This document shows, one piece after another, positions 44,781-56,000 of a stretch of 64,000 bases of DNA. The notes beneath the pieces were generated by a model that worked only from the letters and a program-made list of their open reading frames with translations, had not been told where the DNA came from and made no database searches. Origin of the DNA: Nematostella vectensis (lineage: Eukaryota; Cnidaria; Anthozoa; Actiniaria; Edwardsiidae); contig NC_064034.1 of assembly GCF_932526225.1 (NCBI RefSeq), positions 4,326,001 to 4,390,000 of the forward strand, written 5' to 3'. The number at the start of each line of letters is the position of its first letter. Within the stretch, counting starts at the first letter, position 1. The translations under genes and the position numbers were made by a program.

Positions 44781-47700
44781 ATGGCGGACAATGACAACAT
44801 TGTCGAGGTATATTGTACATCACTGCCATTCATTTACATAAAGTATTCTCGCATATGTCGCTCTGTGAAGACTTTTGCTCTGTGATCTTTATTAATTACG
44901 CTGAAACAACAAGAACAGCAACAAAATAATGAAAGCTGGAAATGTATTTTCATTGATCATTCGTTCGATCGAATTTATGATCTAATGCCAATAAGAACTG
45001 GAACAGAATGACTGACTCGATCTGTGTTTATTACCTCATCTTTATTTGATAAAGATTTGATAGTGTTGGGTTTTCTTTGTAGTTTTGCCTACTTTAGCCT
45101 TGCATTAGTATCTATTTTACATGGCCTTCGCGTTAGTCTGCCGTCGCACCTTTAAACCGGAAGAGAGCCAAACCATTAGCCAGTAATTTTCTCAGCAGAA
45201 CCAGCCTCTCTAAATTCTGGACTAATCGATAGTCATTTCGGTCAAATATATAACAAATGTTACCTGATATCATCAGGTTTGTAGGGATATTGTCTCAACT
45301 ACTATTTCAACCATTGCCAAAAATAATAGTTTTGGTGTTGTTGTTGTTATTTCCTGACATTTTGCTTCACCTTGGAGGAGATACTAGGATCAGAAATTTT
45401 GGATTTTGGCTTTTCTGTTCTGTTTTTTATGTCTCTTATGTCAGCATGTTTGATTTTGATTTTTTTCTCTAATTTGACAAGCTGTCAAATTAGAGAAAAA
45501 TTTTGAATATTGGAAATTCTCATATTTAAAGGGAAATAAAAAAAATACATTATTTTATACTTAAGCAATAGAGTGGAGCTGTTTTATTGCAGGACTATTT
45601 ACTGCAGAATTTCACATTAATTCAAATGGATTTATTTTTTACTGAAATGCAGATAGTGTTGGTTTTTCTTTGTAGTTTTGCCTCCTTTAGCCTTGGATTA
45701 GTATCTATTATACATGGCCTTTGTGTTAGCATAAAAAACATTATTTTATACTTAAGCAGTGGAGTGGAGCTGTTTTATTGCAGGACTATTTACTGCAGAA
45801 TTTCACATTAATTCAAGTGGATTTATTTTCTACTGAAATGTACACCTCACTTGCATTGCCTTTTGTGGCCTGTGTTGGGTGCCCCTCATCTAGTGACAAG
45901 ACATGGTATCTAACTCCAGTCCCCAACGGATAATGGGTTTGATTCTTTGAGGCATTGAAAGATTCCATCACACGAAACAAATACAGGGTCTTTAAGAAAG
46001 ATTTTATAATGATAATGAAGGGCTGAAAACCTAAATTTGTTTGAAAAAGTGTGGTAGATTGAAAGGAGGTGGCGGGGAAGTCACTGAGCATTGGACCAAA
46101 AGGCCAACAGACTTACTGTTTTATGCAGTCACATCTACCAAACTGTGTTACCCCTAAAAGGGATGCACACAATATACATGTATAGGTAGAAGGGAACACC
46201 AGATTGAATGTTTTTTTTTTTTTTCACAGAAGAGGGATGTATTCACATTCTGCAATATTTTAGTGGTCTAAATAAATGCCTAACAAGCCATTTCTTGTAC
46301 AGGGGAGGGAAACCCTGTTAACTAATACCCACAGGGGAAATGAAGAACGATTTGAGTTTGAATAGAAATTACTGAAAATTAGTCTTTAGAAAACTTGATG
46401 GTAGTTCATATAAGCAGGGAGTTTGAGTAAAACAAGTTTGCCTTATCAGGATTCCACTGAACACTCATACTAGTGCAAAGTAGTTGGCCAACATAAAATT
46501 TATTTTATTCAAAGGTAGAGACAACTGCATCACCAAATACAAGTGCTGTTGCTTTATCCGGTAAGATTATCCATTTATGTATGAACTGTATTTTAGTATA
46601 GAATAATAATTATAAAAGTTTTACTGTAGTTCAAATATGAGTAGTGCTTTAGTGATCTATCATTATTGTGTCATTTAGCACCTCCATAGAGATGAGTGAC
46701 ATAGCCCTAGCTTAAACCCTTAAAGGTCCCTCTTTCTTGCAAAAGAATCTCGACTATTGACCTTGCAGTCATCATATTGAATATTTTTACTGATCATTCA
46801 GATGATGATGAATTTGACATTCATGTGTGTGGTCGCTGCAAAAACACCTTCAATGACCTGTCCAAGTACATTGAGCACAAAAAAGCAAAAACCTGTACCA
46901 AGACCAAAGAGCCGTGCATAGAGTCTACTACGGATCAAGTTGAACTTATACCTTATATGGGGGAGGGGGTAGAGATGGTCACAATCGTACCGTTGACACC
47001 GGAGGAGGAGCCGGCTGAAGATCATGCTGATGTCAAGGAGCCGCCTCATCCAGTTAACTCAGACCCAACAGAGCAGGCCCCTGGGCTACCTGACTTGGCT
47101 GATGACAGTAGTGGTAAGTTGAGATGGAGGATGGCTAAAGCACAGGTTGCTAAAATACAGTAGAAACTGCCTAAAGCATAAATTACTCATTCACAAAATT
47201 GGTAAGGTAAGGTAAAGTAATACGGTTGACTCTTAGAAAATGGAAAACGATGAATGCCTAGAGCACCACTGGTTAGGGAAAACAAGTCTTGTATCTTAAT
47301 AACATTTAGTGAGGCTAAATCAAGTTTGTAGCAAGGGGCAAACTTTGTTCCATTTTCCATAGTCAAACTTTATTGAAATAGGTGTATAATGTGAATAAGA
47401 TGGCATGATTTGGTAAGAATGACGAAATTATTATCTGATATTTTATGGGTTTTGCTTTTCATTGCTTTCGAAATTTGTCAATGCAATTAGTCCAGAACTA
47501 CTATGATTGCAAATGGTTGTCAGAGATAAAATCGATTGCTACATGATTAATAGCCAAGGCAAAAACAGCTATAGGGCAAAAGCAAAAGAATTTATTTATT
47601 AAACTGCAGCATGTTGTGCCGTTCTTCAAATATAGAAAGAAGAAGTCTGAAACATATTGTCTTCATACAGAATGTTCAATTTTGAAATACTGCATTGTGA

Positions 47701-50086
47701 AACTTTTTGGATTTACTTTCATTATATCTGCAAACAGAGATATCTGCAAAATTTTTAGTGTGAAAGTCGATGAGTGATTTCTCACTCCAAAAAAAAATAT
47801 TTGTAATAATGATCAGGGTAATTCTCTGCACTGTCTCCATACCCCAAGTGGAAAGTTTTGCTTTTATGAGATGCACTGAAACATATAATACTGCACTGAA
47901 ACATATAATACTGCACTGAAACATATAATACTGCACTGAAACATATAATACTGCAGTGTACAAGTACTTGTTTTCAGAAGCTATCATGAGGGAGAAGCAG
48001 TAGATAATAAATTTTGTATAGTACTTTTATATGTTAATGCATGAACAGTAATCATTTCAATAGCTATTTTTATTGCCACTACTAAGCTTACTTGGTGATT
48101 ACAGGAATGCAGCTAGGGATGGGCACAGGTATTGTGCCCCTTCCCACTCAATGATCCGCACTGATTTAAATGTTCGGAAAGCAAACTATTGACAAAATTT
48201 TTAGGAATTACTGTATGTGAAGAATGAACATCTCGGGGCTGGCAAAGGAGGAAAAAGCAAAATATTTGCAATATCAGTTTTTTTTTTCTTTTTTTTTAAA
48301 TTCGTGCGTTTAACACGGTAACTCACAAACTAATCAACTTCGGAAGCTCCCACGGAAGAAAAGTCGTTGGAGCTCGCAATTTTTTTCAGGACTTCGCAGT
48401 TCCAACGGAACTTTACGTAAAATGTATTCACATATTTGCATCTAACTTGTTTTATATTCGGGAATGAAGTCATCCTATTGCGTGCATATTGAATTTCTAA
48501 GACAATTTCTTGTGTATACAGCCTCCAAGCCAAGGAGAAGAAAACGCAAAAACTCTACCCCGAAAACTACAAGAAAGCCTGTACGTGCTATGGAGACACC
48601 TCATGCTGAGGTCTTGATTCAACCAAAAGTCACAGGGGCTACGGGTGGCGGGGAAACTATCACTGTACACATCCCTGAGTCACAGTTGGTGCACCTCGGC
48701 GCTTCTACACCTGTGGGCGGCAAGGGTGTGCGCAAACAAGGTGCCACCAGTGTGTTTGTGCCGATCTACCTTACAAGCCCTACACGCAGCGCCTTCAAAT
48801 GTAGTAAATGCCCAGCAGAGTTCCGCAGCAAGGAGGAGCGTGACGAACACTCAAACATGCACAAGAAGAACTATAAATGCGACGATTGCAACAAGAGGTA
48901 CTTTTCTTATGACGCACTGGAAGCACACAAGCAGACAGAGTCGCATTCACACACGTGCGACGAGTGTGGGAAGGTGTTCCATTCGCAGATCTACCTGAAA
49001 AGGCACAAGACCGTGCACGTAGAGGAGAGGAACTTTCCTTGTGAGATTTGCAACAAGGCGTATACATCAGACGCAAACCTAAAAGCGCATAAGAGGTCCG
49101 TACACTGCATTGAGAAAAAGCACAAATGCGAGGAATGTGGAAAAGCGTTCGCTCGCAAGGATAAGCTCAAGCGCCATCAACTGATCCACATTCCTTACCC
49201 GAACCGACCAGTGTTTCCGTGCCCATTTCGTAGCCACACTGGATGTACTAGCACATTCTACCGAGAGGACAAGCTCAAAAGGCACTTATTTACCCATTCC
49301 AAGGAAAAGCCATACAAATGTCAAGAATGCGGCAAGGGTTTTGCTCGCCGCGACAATATGAATGATCACATCAAGACGCACACTAAGGAGTTTAGTCACA
49401 TCTGCCCTTTGTGTGACCGAGGCTTCCTCGGTCCGGCCAAGATCAAGAAGCATTTGAAAAGTGTTCACGAGATCAAAGATGCCGCAGAGCAAGACAATCT
49501 TGTCCAGCAGGGCAAGCAGCCAACGCCAGTCATTGTGGCGCCTTCAGTGGTTGTGGCTAGTATGGCTGGGAGTAGGGAGCCTGGGGAGGTTCAACGGCCA
49601 CCTGTACCACAGGGAATCATCGACGGTAAAATCGAAGATGAGCAGCTGAGTGAGGAAAGGGAGAAGAGTGGAGGTTTTGCTGAGGTTGTGAAAGAGTCAC
49701 GTTCTGGGGAAGTGGAACAAGAATCCAGCCAACCTTCTCCATCAGCTAGCAATGACTCGGACGCTACCGTGGAGGACGTAAACATGGCCGAGCACATTAC
49801 GCAGGCCATAACCTCCTCAATGGATGTCTCCATTCATCACGACTCTATCATGAACCAAGCCATCACCACAGCCATCAGCAGACCAGTCTCCCTGCTTAAC
49901 AGGCCTTCGCTCTCCCAGGGCGTGTCTGACCTACCTACACAAGTCTCTGAACTCCCCTCTCATGTCTTTATCCCGCCCATGGTGCCTACCTCGTCACATT
50001 TGTCACACATGTCCGACTACAGCACGGGGGACATTGTGACGATGCCAAGCGAACTCGTGTCATTGGTCCGGGGCTGTGATACGTGA
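44781..50086 (+). CDS. ZNF341: ZNF341-like C2H2 zinc-finger transcription factor, four exons
   Basis: Exons 44781-44807, 46515-46560, 46802-47113 and 48522-50086 keep phase and give 649 residues starting MADNDNIVE. An N-terminal single finger follows an acidic start ([16 protein letters not shown], about residues 25-57). After an acidic linker and a basic KPRRRKRK stretch come eight fingers (about 220-445). Finger 7 has the unusual CPFRSHTGC spacing, flanked by RKDKLKRH and REDKLKRH fingers, which matches the C-terminal finger order of vertebrate ZNF341. Human ZNF341 regulates STAT1 and STAT3 transcription; a conserved target here is inference. The tail (446-649) is Ser/Pro/acidic and probably disordered. 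Vertebrate ZNF341 is longer, so middle fingers may be absent. The CDS end, stop included, is the first unit of a 78 bp tandem repeat. Confidence 0.85.
45548..45840. repeat. 191 bp direct duplication in ZNF341 intron 1
   Basis: CATTATTTTATACTTAAGC and about 95 following bases at 45548 recur at 45739. The segment between them (TTTCTTTGTAGTTTTGCC..GCCTTTGTGTTAG) also resembles 45060-45135. This is a block duplication or dispersed repeat. Confidence 0.8.
47873..47954. repeat. 20 bp tandem repeat, four copies
   Basis: The unit CTGCACTGAAACATATAATA is exact or nearly so, in ZNF341 intron 3. Confidence 0.95.
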
Positions 50087-50261
50087 TCACTTCGCCTAGG
50101 ACGTGACATTGACATTGCAGCAATCTCGAGACTGACTTTATTGGCCAGGGGCAGCGACACGTGATCACTTCGCCTAGGACGTGACATTGACATTGCAGCA
50201 ATCTCGAGACTGACTTTATTGGCCAGGGGCAGCGACACGTGATCACTTCGCCTAGGACCTG
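50027..50261 (+). repeat. 78 bp tandem repeat covering the ZNF341 stop codon and 3' UTR
   Basis: Two near-identical 78 bp units follow the CDS (GTGATCACTTCGCCTAGG recurs at 50083, 50161 and 50239). The last coding bases (about 50027-50086, ending GGGGCTGTGATACGTGA) align with the unit (GGGGCAGCGACACGTGA) at reduced identity, so the array includes the CDS terminus. Confidence 0.85.
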
Positions 50262-51040
50262 TCCTGTCCCGAAACTGACCATCGGCTTGTGACGATGATC
50301 GCTATGTGGCTGAAAAAGACGTGGCTAGCCGATCTGAAACAATAACTAAGGAATGGCTGCGCCCCTTGGCCTAAGCCTTTAGACGTCACGCATTTATTGT
50401 TGACACAGCGCTAATGGTCAACTATTGTCACGAGACGTAGAAGCTAAGGCTTTAGGTTATTTATGCCGTTTTTAGTTTTATATGTACATAGATACCTAGG
50501 ATCTTTAGGATCGCTTTAACGGGCTTTAGGATCGCTAAAAGAGCATTCGAAATTTTGACAGCTGCCATCCGGGCGACCCTTGAATATTGACGGGCTTATT
50601 AGAGTAAACGGTAAATTGATCGGGATGTCATTCAATCGACCCCGTGCTTATCTACGTGTTACAGTTTACTCCGCTAGGTCAGCAAGACACTTGATTGAGG
50701 TTGATTTTGTGGTATTGTATTTTGTCAGTTAGAAGGAAAAAAAGCTTAACTTCTAGAATACATTTGATACATACAATACCGAATACAAGTGTTTTGGTTT
50801 CGCTGGTAGCGTGTTTATTTGAGTAGCAATCTAATTGCATAAGCAGAATATGTATAATATAGCAATATGATTCGCAATGAATTTTACTATATTTTAGATC
50901 CTTTTCACATTATTGGATAATAGAAGAAGTGTATCTGTTTACAGCATGAACACTAAGCATATATGCATATAGAATATTTACCTAATTATGAATACAATAA
51001 AGAAAGGCGTTAAACATTTCACGCAAAATATATACGTAAA
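50262..51040. other. ZNF341 3' flank
   Basis: AT-rich presumed 3' UTR and spacer. The first canonical AATAAA I find is at 50996-51001, far from the stop, so the true end is uncertain. Confidence 0.4.
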
Positions 51041-51043
51041 TTT

Positions 51044-51680
51044 AGCATACGCTATCCGCCATCATCCGCATACGCTATCCGTCTTTACCCGCACACGATA
51101 TCCGCCATCAACCGCATACGCTATCCGTCATCACCCGCATTCAATATCAACACCCGTATACGCTATCCGCCATCACTCGCATACGCTATCCGCCATCACC
51201 CGCATACGCTATCCGCCATCATACGCTATCCGTCATCACCCGCATTCGATATCACCACCCGCATACGATATCCGCCATCGCTCGCATACGCTGTCCACCA
51301 TCACCCGAATACGCTATCCGCAATCACCCGCATACGCTATCCGCCATCACCCGCATACGCTCTCCGCCATTTCCGCCATCACTCGCATATGCTATCCACC
51401 ATCATCGCATACGCTTATCCGTCATCACCCGCATTCGATATCACCACCCGCATACGCTGTCCGCCATCACCCGCATACGATATCCGCCATTACCTGCATA
51501 CGCTATCCATCATTACCCGCATACGCTATCCGCCACCATCAACCGCATACGATATCCGCCATTACCCGAATACGCTATCCGCCACCATCAACCGCATACG
51601 ATATCCGCCATTACCCGAATACGCTATTCGCCATCACCCGCATATGCTATCATCACCCGCATACGATATCCGCTATCACA
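51044..51680. repeat. 23 bp minisatellite between two convergent genes
   Basis: About 27 variants of CGCATACGCTATCCGCCATC followed by ACC, including CATTCGATATCACC and CATACGATATCCGCC forms. It lies between the ends of ZNF341 (+) and the GPCR (minus). Confidence 0.95.
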
Positions 51681-51986
51681 GCAGGTTTATGTGTTTTGCC
51701 TGGCAATTCTAACGACTATAATCATCAACATATCTTCGACACTGTAATAATCGTGATCTCTTCGACGCTATAACCGTCGACATATTATTCTCAGACGCTG
51801 TCCCAGTACTCATAAATATTCCTAAGTTACTTCAATATTAAAAAAATGAAATCATTCGATGATAATCCAAAGTTTGTAAGCGATTCCTGATAGAAGAACT
51901 GTACTACTTGATCAAATACTGTACACTGATCAAATATTGTTTTACGAATGGTAAATGTCTCTCATCAAGGACGGCTATTACATTTC

Positions 51987-53033
51987 TCACATAGTTGATG
52001 TTTTAAGCAGTGTAGACCTCGTTTGGTCGGAGCAAGTGGATGGAATGTATGTCTTTTGCTTGTTGCAGCCTAGCGACTTCCCGAGCGTTTTTCGAAAGTC
52101 ATGCTTCCCAAACACGTACAAGCAGGGATTTATCATTGAAGTCAGAAACCGAAGTTGTATGAACACATACTCTGTCACGTGATCCAGCGTGAAAAACTCG
52201 TTGCCTAGCAACTGTTGAATGCGATGAAGGAAGTACGGCAGCCAGCAGATGATGTACATGCCGAGCATGATCGCAAACATACTAACCGCTTTCCACTCGC
52301 GCCTGTTGTGCAGTCGCGTCTCTTGCCAGCCGGGCGTACTGTTCTTCTTTATGTTTTTAGACTGACGCACCACCTCGTAGAGAATTCTGCTGTATGTCAG
52401 CAACATGAAGAGAAAAGAGAAAACAACGTACACCAAGATGCAGACGATGTCGAAAGCCACAGCTTTCCGGATCTGCGACTCCGATGATAACCCGACAAGA
52501 TCGTTAGGATGCATCCAATCAAGCTGTACGATCGACATAAACGCAGACATGACCCATATCGACGAGATGATGACAAAGCCTCGCTGCTTTGTCACCAGGC
52601 TACCATAGCGCAACGAGTGGATGATAGCAAGATAGCGGTCCAGTGTTACCATGATAAGATGCGAGGCCGTTGACAGCGAGAGAAAGCGCAGCCATAACTC
52701 CGCTACCACGCAAATAGTCACTCTTCTGATGATGTTGCACGCGAGAAATAGCGGTATTCCAACCAACCCAACCATCAGATCAGACATAGCCAGGCTGCAC
52801 AGGATATAGTTAGTTACCGTGCGGAGAGTTCGCCGCTTGTATACAAGGCAGAGTATAAGAGTGTTCGCTGCGATGATAAGTACCGCGAGGACGATGGGTA
52901 GGATGTCTGCGTAAGGCTGGAACTTGCCTGAGTAGTCATAGCCCTCTTCTTTTGTCTCATTCCCGCCATATGCGAGGGTGCAATTACGACTGAAGTTTGT
53001 GCTGCAGTTTGACGTACTAGTTTGGAACTCCAT
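51987..53033 (-). CDS. Rhodopsin-class (class A) GPCR, single exon, orphan
   Basis: An intact 348-residue, intron-free receptor from ATG 53031-53033 to TGA 51987-51989. The N-terminus has four N-glycosylation sites (NCS, NFS, NCT, NET). Family marks: N57 (TM1), D85 in LAMSDLMVG (TM2), C108 and DRYLAI (132-137, TM3), CWLP (263-266, TM6), NPCLYVF (302-308, TM7), then helix 8 with Cys323 as a likely palmitoylation site. Position 3.32 is Leu, not the Asp of monoamine receptors. The second extracellular loop has no Cys, and TM5 lacks the usual Pro. Missing loop Cys and TM5 Pro recall melanocortin/cannabinoid-type (MECA) receptors, but subfamily and ligand are unknown. It is convergent with ZNF341. 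Confidence 0.92.
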   Translation of the reverse strand: MEFQTSTSNCSTNFSRNCTLAYGGNETKEEGYDYSGKFQPYADILPIVLAVLIIAANTLILCLVYKRRTLRTVTNYILCSLAMSDLMVGLVGIPLFLACNIIRRVTICVVAELWLRFLSLSTASHLIMVTLDRYLAIIHSLRYGSLVTKQRGFVIISSIWVMSAFMSIVQLDWMHPNDLVGLSSESQIRKAVAFDIVCILVYVVFSFLFMLLTYSRILYEVVRQSKNIKKNSTPGWQETRLHNRREWKAVSMFAIMLGMYIICWLPYFLHRIQQLLGNEFFTLDHVTEYVFIQLRFLTSMINPCLYVFGKHDFRKTLGKSLGCNKQKTYIPSTCSDQTRSTLLKTSTM

Positions 53034-53049
53034 GTCAGACCTCAGTGAG

Positions 53050-56000
53050 CTAAGTTCACTTTTAAAGGCATACTTTCAAAAGCAACAGTAAATTTAATCC
53101 TTCCCTTCAAGTCTCGTTGTTTGGTTAATCAAGACGGTCTTCACGTAAATTCAATTGCCTGTTAAATCCTTTCCAAGTCTTGTAAAATCAAGGATTGCCT
53201 TTTAAATCTACCTGTATTCTAGTAAATCAAGGGCTTGTCATGTACGTCTCTCGGTCGTCACATAGAAGGATTGCCCATCAAGTCTACTTGTTGTCTTGTT
53301 GTTGTGTTGTTCCGGGCTTTTCCTGACCGCTTCGTCTGTGGCGGTCACGTAAATTTATGGCAGTTGAGTTGCCGTCTAGTCACCAGCCCGATAAAGCTTA
53401 AAATTGTCCTCCAAGTCCACTACCTGTCGAGTGAAGGTTAAGTTTGTCCCTGCCGTTTAGCGCAGTATTGTAAATATGTTGAGGATCTTGTCACTTTTCG
53501 CTTTCGTTACCGCTGTTTCTTGTTCATGAGCAATACATCGGGTGTAAAGAGGGTCTGACAGCAATCTGAAAGAAGGAAAACCGTTTTAACTCGATTCAAT
53601 GAATATATCGAGATCGGCGTCAACTCGCTCCTATACAAGGGTCGTGATCTGATTACATTCGTGCCACCTACAAAACGTGTCGCTTGAATTTCCAAGATAA
53701 GTAGCTTGCAATTTCAATGATCAGTGTTCTAAGACAAATTGCCCAAAGCGGCTCAAGCCACCACTATTTGCGTGAGCCAAATATCACGTCATGATGGCGA
53801 CAGCAAGGATGGGCCTTACCGATAACTCATCGCTTAAGTGGCATGCTTTTCTTTCCAATAAGATGATTGCAGATTGTCAACGGTAATAAAAAAGAGACCA
53901 CTGAGACAACCAAGGATTTCTCTTAGACAAGTCAGCGGTAACTGATCAATAGTCAAGTTATCTTAATCCGACGATATATATAAAGTTCAATTTCACTTGT
54001 GAAGGAGTAAAAGATTGACTGCAAGAGTAAAATTCAAAATCACAATTGTTCAGTAAACAGAATTGCTTTGGAAGTCAATTAAATAGCAGAACATTTACAA
54101 CACAGCAACACACTAGGCATATTTCACTTCAGATTTTTTTTATATGATCTCGTTGTTTTGACTGCCAGTGTTTGCGTGAGGAATTTTGCATGATTTCCCT
54201 TAATACCTCCCGAATATCTCCCGAATCTAGAATCACGTTTCACAAGCTGTCGATAACAAGAATCACGAATTCTCTTTTCTGTTTTATCTTTTCGCGGTTC
54301 ACGGTGAACAGAATAACCGTTGCTTGAATCACGAACAAAAAGCTCTTAATAAAAGGCCCAGAGGTATATAGGAAAAGTTTTAGTGTGATTATGGGGCAAA
54401 CCCCAGCTTGCAAGATCATATGTCGATTATCTTTTCACAGAGGAAGGAAATAAATTACAAGAACGGATTTTGAATTAAAAAGAAAGGAAAACATACCAGC
54501 AGAATATTGCGCAGTGAAAAAATGCAAGTGATAAGTTGTAGTTCTCTTGTACTACTATCAAAGGGACTGAGGTTCAGCGACAGCGACGTTTAACAACCCT
54601 TTAATATAATCCTGATGAGCTTTTCAACTATGATCTAATCTGTATTTATCCTTTGCCCTGAGACCATGGGCTTTTAGTCTAATTGAGTTGACCTTAGAAG
54701 CCGTGGGAAAACAGAACGTTTTCAACAGCGAGCAAGCTCTATAAAAATGGTATCAATGGTAAAATTAGGATGGTATATCTTCCAACAATATGTTCCCAAT
54801 GTATTGTTTCTGTGTTTAGGTGTATTTAACAACTGTTTGTGCGCAAGGTGGTATGAAACTTATTATGTCACTTTCATTCCATAGATACAGGTGAGGCAAA
54901 TCGATAATGAAATTAAGGGATTTGCCATCACCAGGAAAATGCAGTATCTGGTTAAAGAGAATCGATTTAGTGAAAGAAAGCTTCATCTTTTAAACCGAAG
55001 TTTAGCATAAGCGCATGCGAATAGGCACCATTTAGCATCGGCGCATACCCATAGGCAACACACTCGAAGCTCTTACATGCGCGCACCTCGAGTCCAGTTG
55101 AATGTGCATCGAGGAAAATCTGAAACTAACAAAATGCATAGATTCCTCAAGAAATCAATTTATTTTTGCCTTCAATTTTTTTCTAGAATCCTAAGAACGT
55201 CGTTTTAGTTCAAGTATATTATATCACACACTTATTTTCGCTTTGGCTGAAAAGGGGGGGGGGGGGGGGGGGGGGAGCGGGTGCGCAGAGATATAATGTA
55301 AAGGTGATCTGGCAAACTTTCAATGAGGAAACGCCGCTATTAGTTGTTCGCATCGCTTTTTGTTACTGGTAAAGAGCTTCGTGTACCTTGTGTCCAATCA
55401 AAGCTTATATATTCTGGAGAGTTAAACTAGACCATGTCTTCATTGTTTGACCATTAGACAAGGAATTCAAGCACTTCAAACCATTAAACAGAAAAAGGCA
55501 TATTTAACCTATGTTAAAAAAAATCTATTCTATAGGTATCTCTTCTATATCTTTGTGCTTACATGTGATCATCGTTTCGCTAAATGATAAGTAGACACTC
55601 TTGTTTATAACGTCTAATTTTCAACTGGGGATCGGCCGTTCATACTTTTGGAGCAGTGAAAGGCTGAAATTTTTCTTAAGGATGTTCAAAAAATGTTAGT
55701 GTATATAAAAATATCCAGTGAATTATTTGGAAGAGAACTACACAAATGATCGATAGCAATAATATTTGAGGCTGTTATTGAAGACAATTTGATACTGGGT
55801 CTTAGAACGCATCAAACTAACCTGCTAACAAAACAAACTTTTGCAGCTATCTAAACCTATCTCTTATATCTTATGCCTGAGTGTTCTTAGTTCTTAGTAA
55901 ATCTCAGGCTTTATGATCTTTTAAAAATTGTTTTATAAAAAGATAAGTGTACCGCTCTTTAGCGTGTTTGGCCAGCAATTGGAATGACGCACCTAGTTTG

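Noticed and set aside
49986-50282. Minus-strand ORF with repeated SLPLANKVSLEIAAM
   Set aside because: Antisense of the 78 bp repeat after the ZNF341 stop; useful only to show the alignment of units.
50988-51773. 261-codon ORF with AIRHHPHTLS repeats
   Set aside because: It is the 23 bp minisatellite in frame; no splice or homology support.
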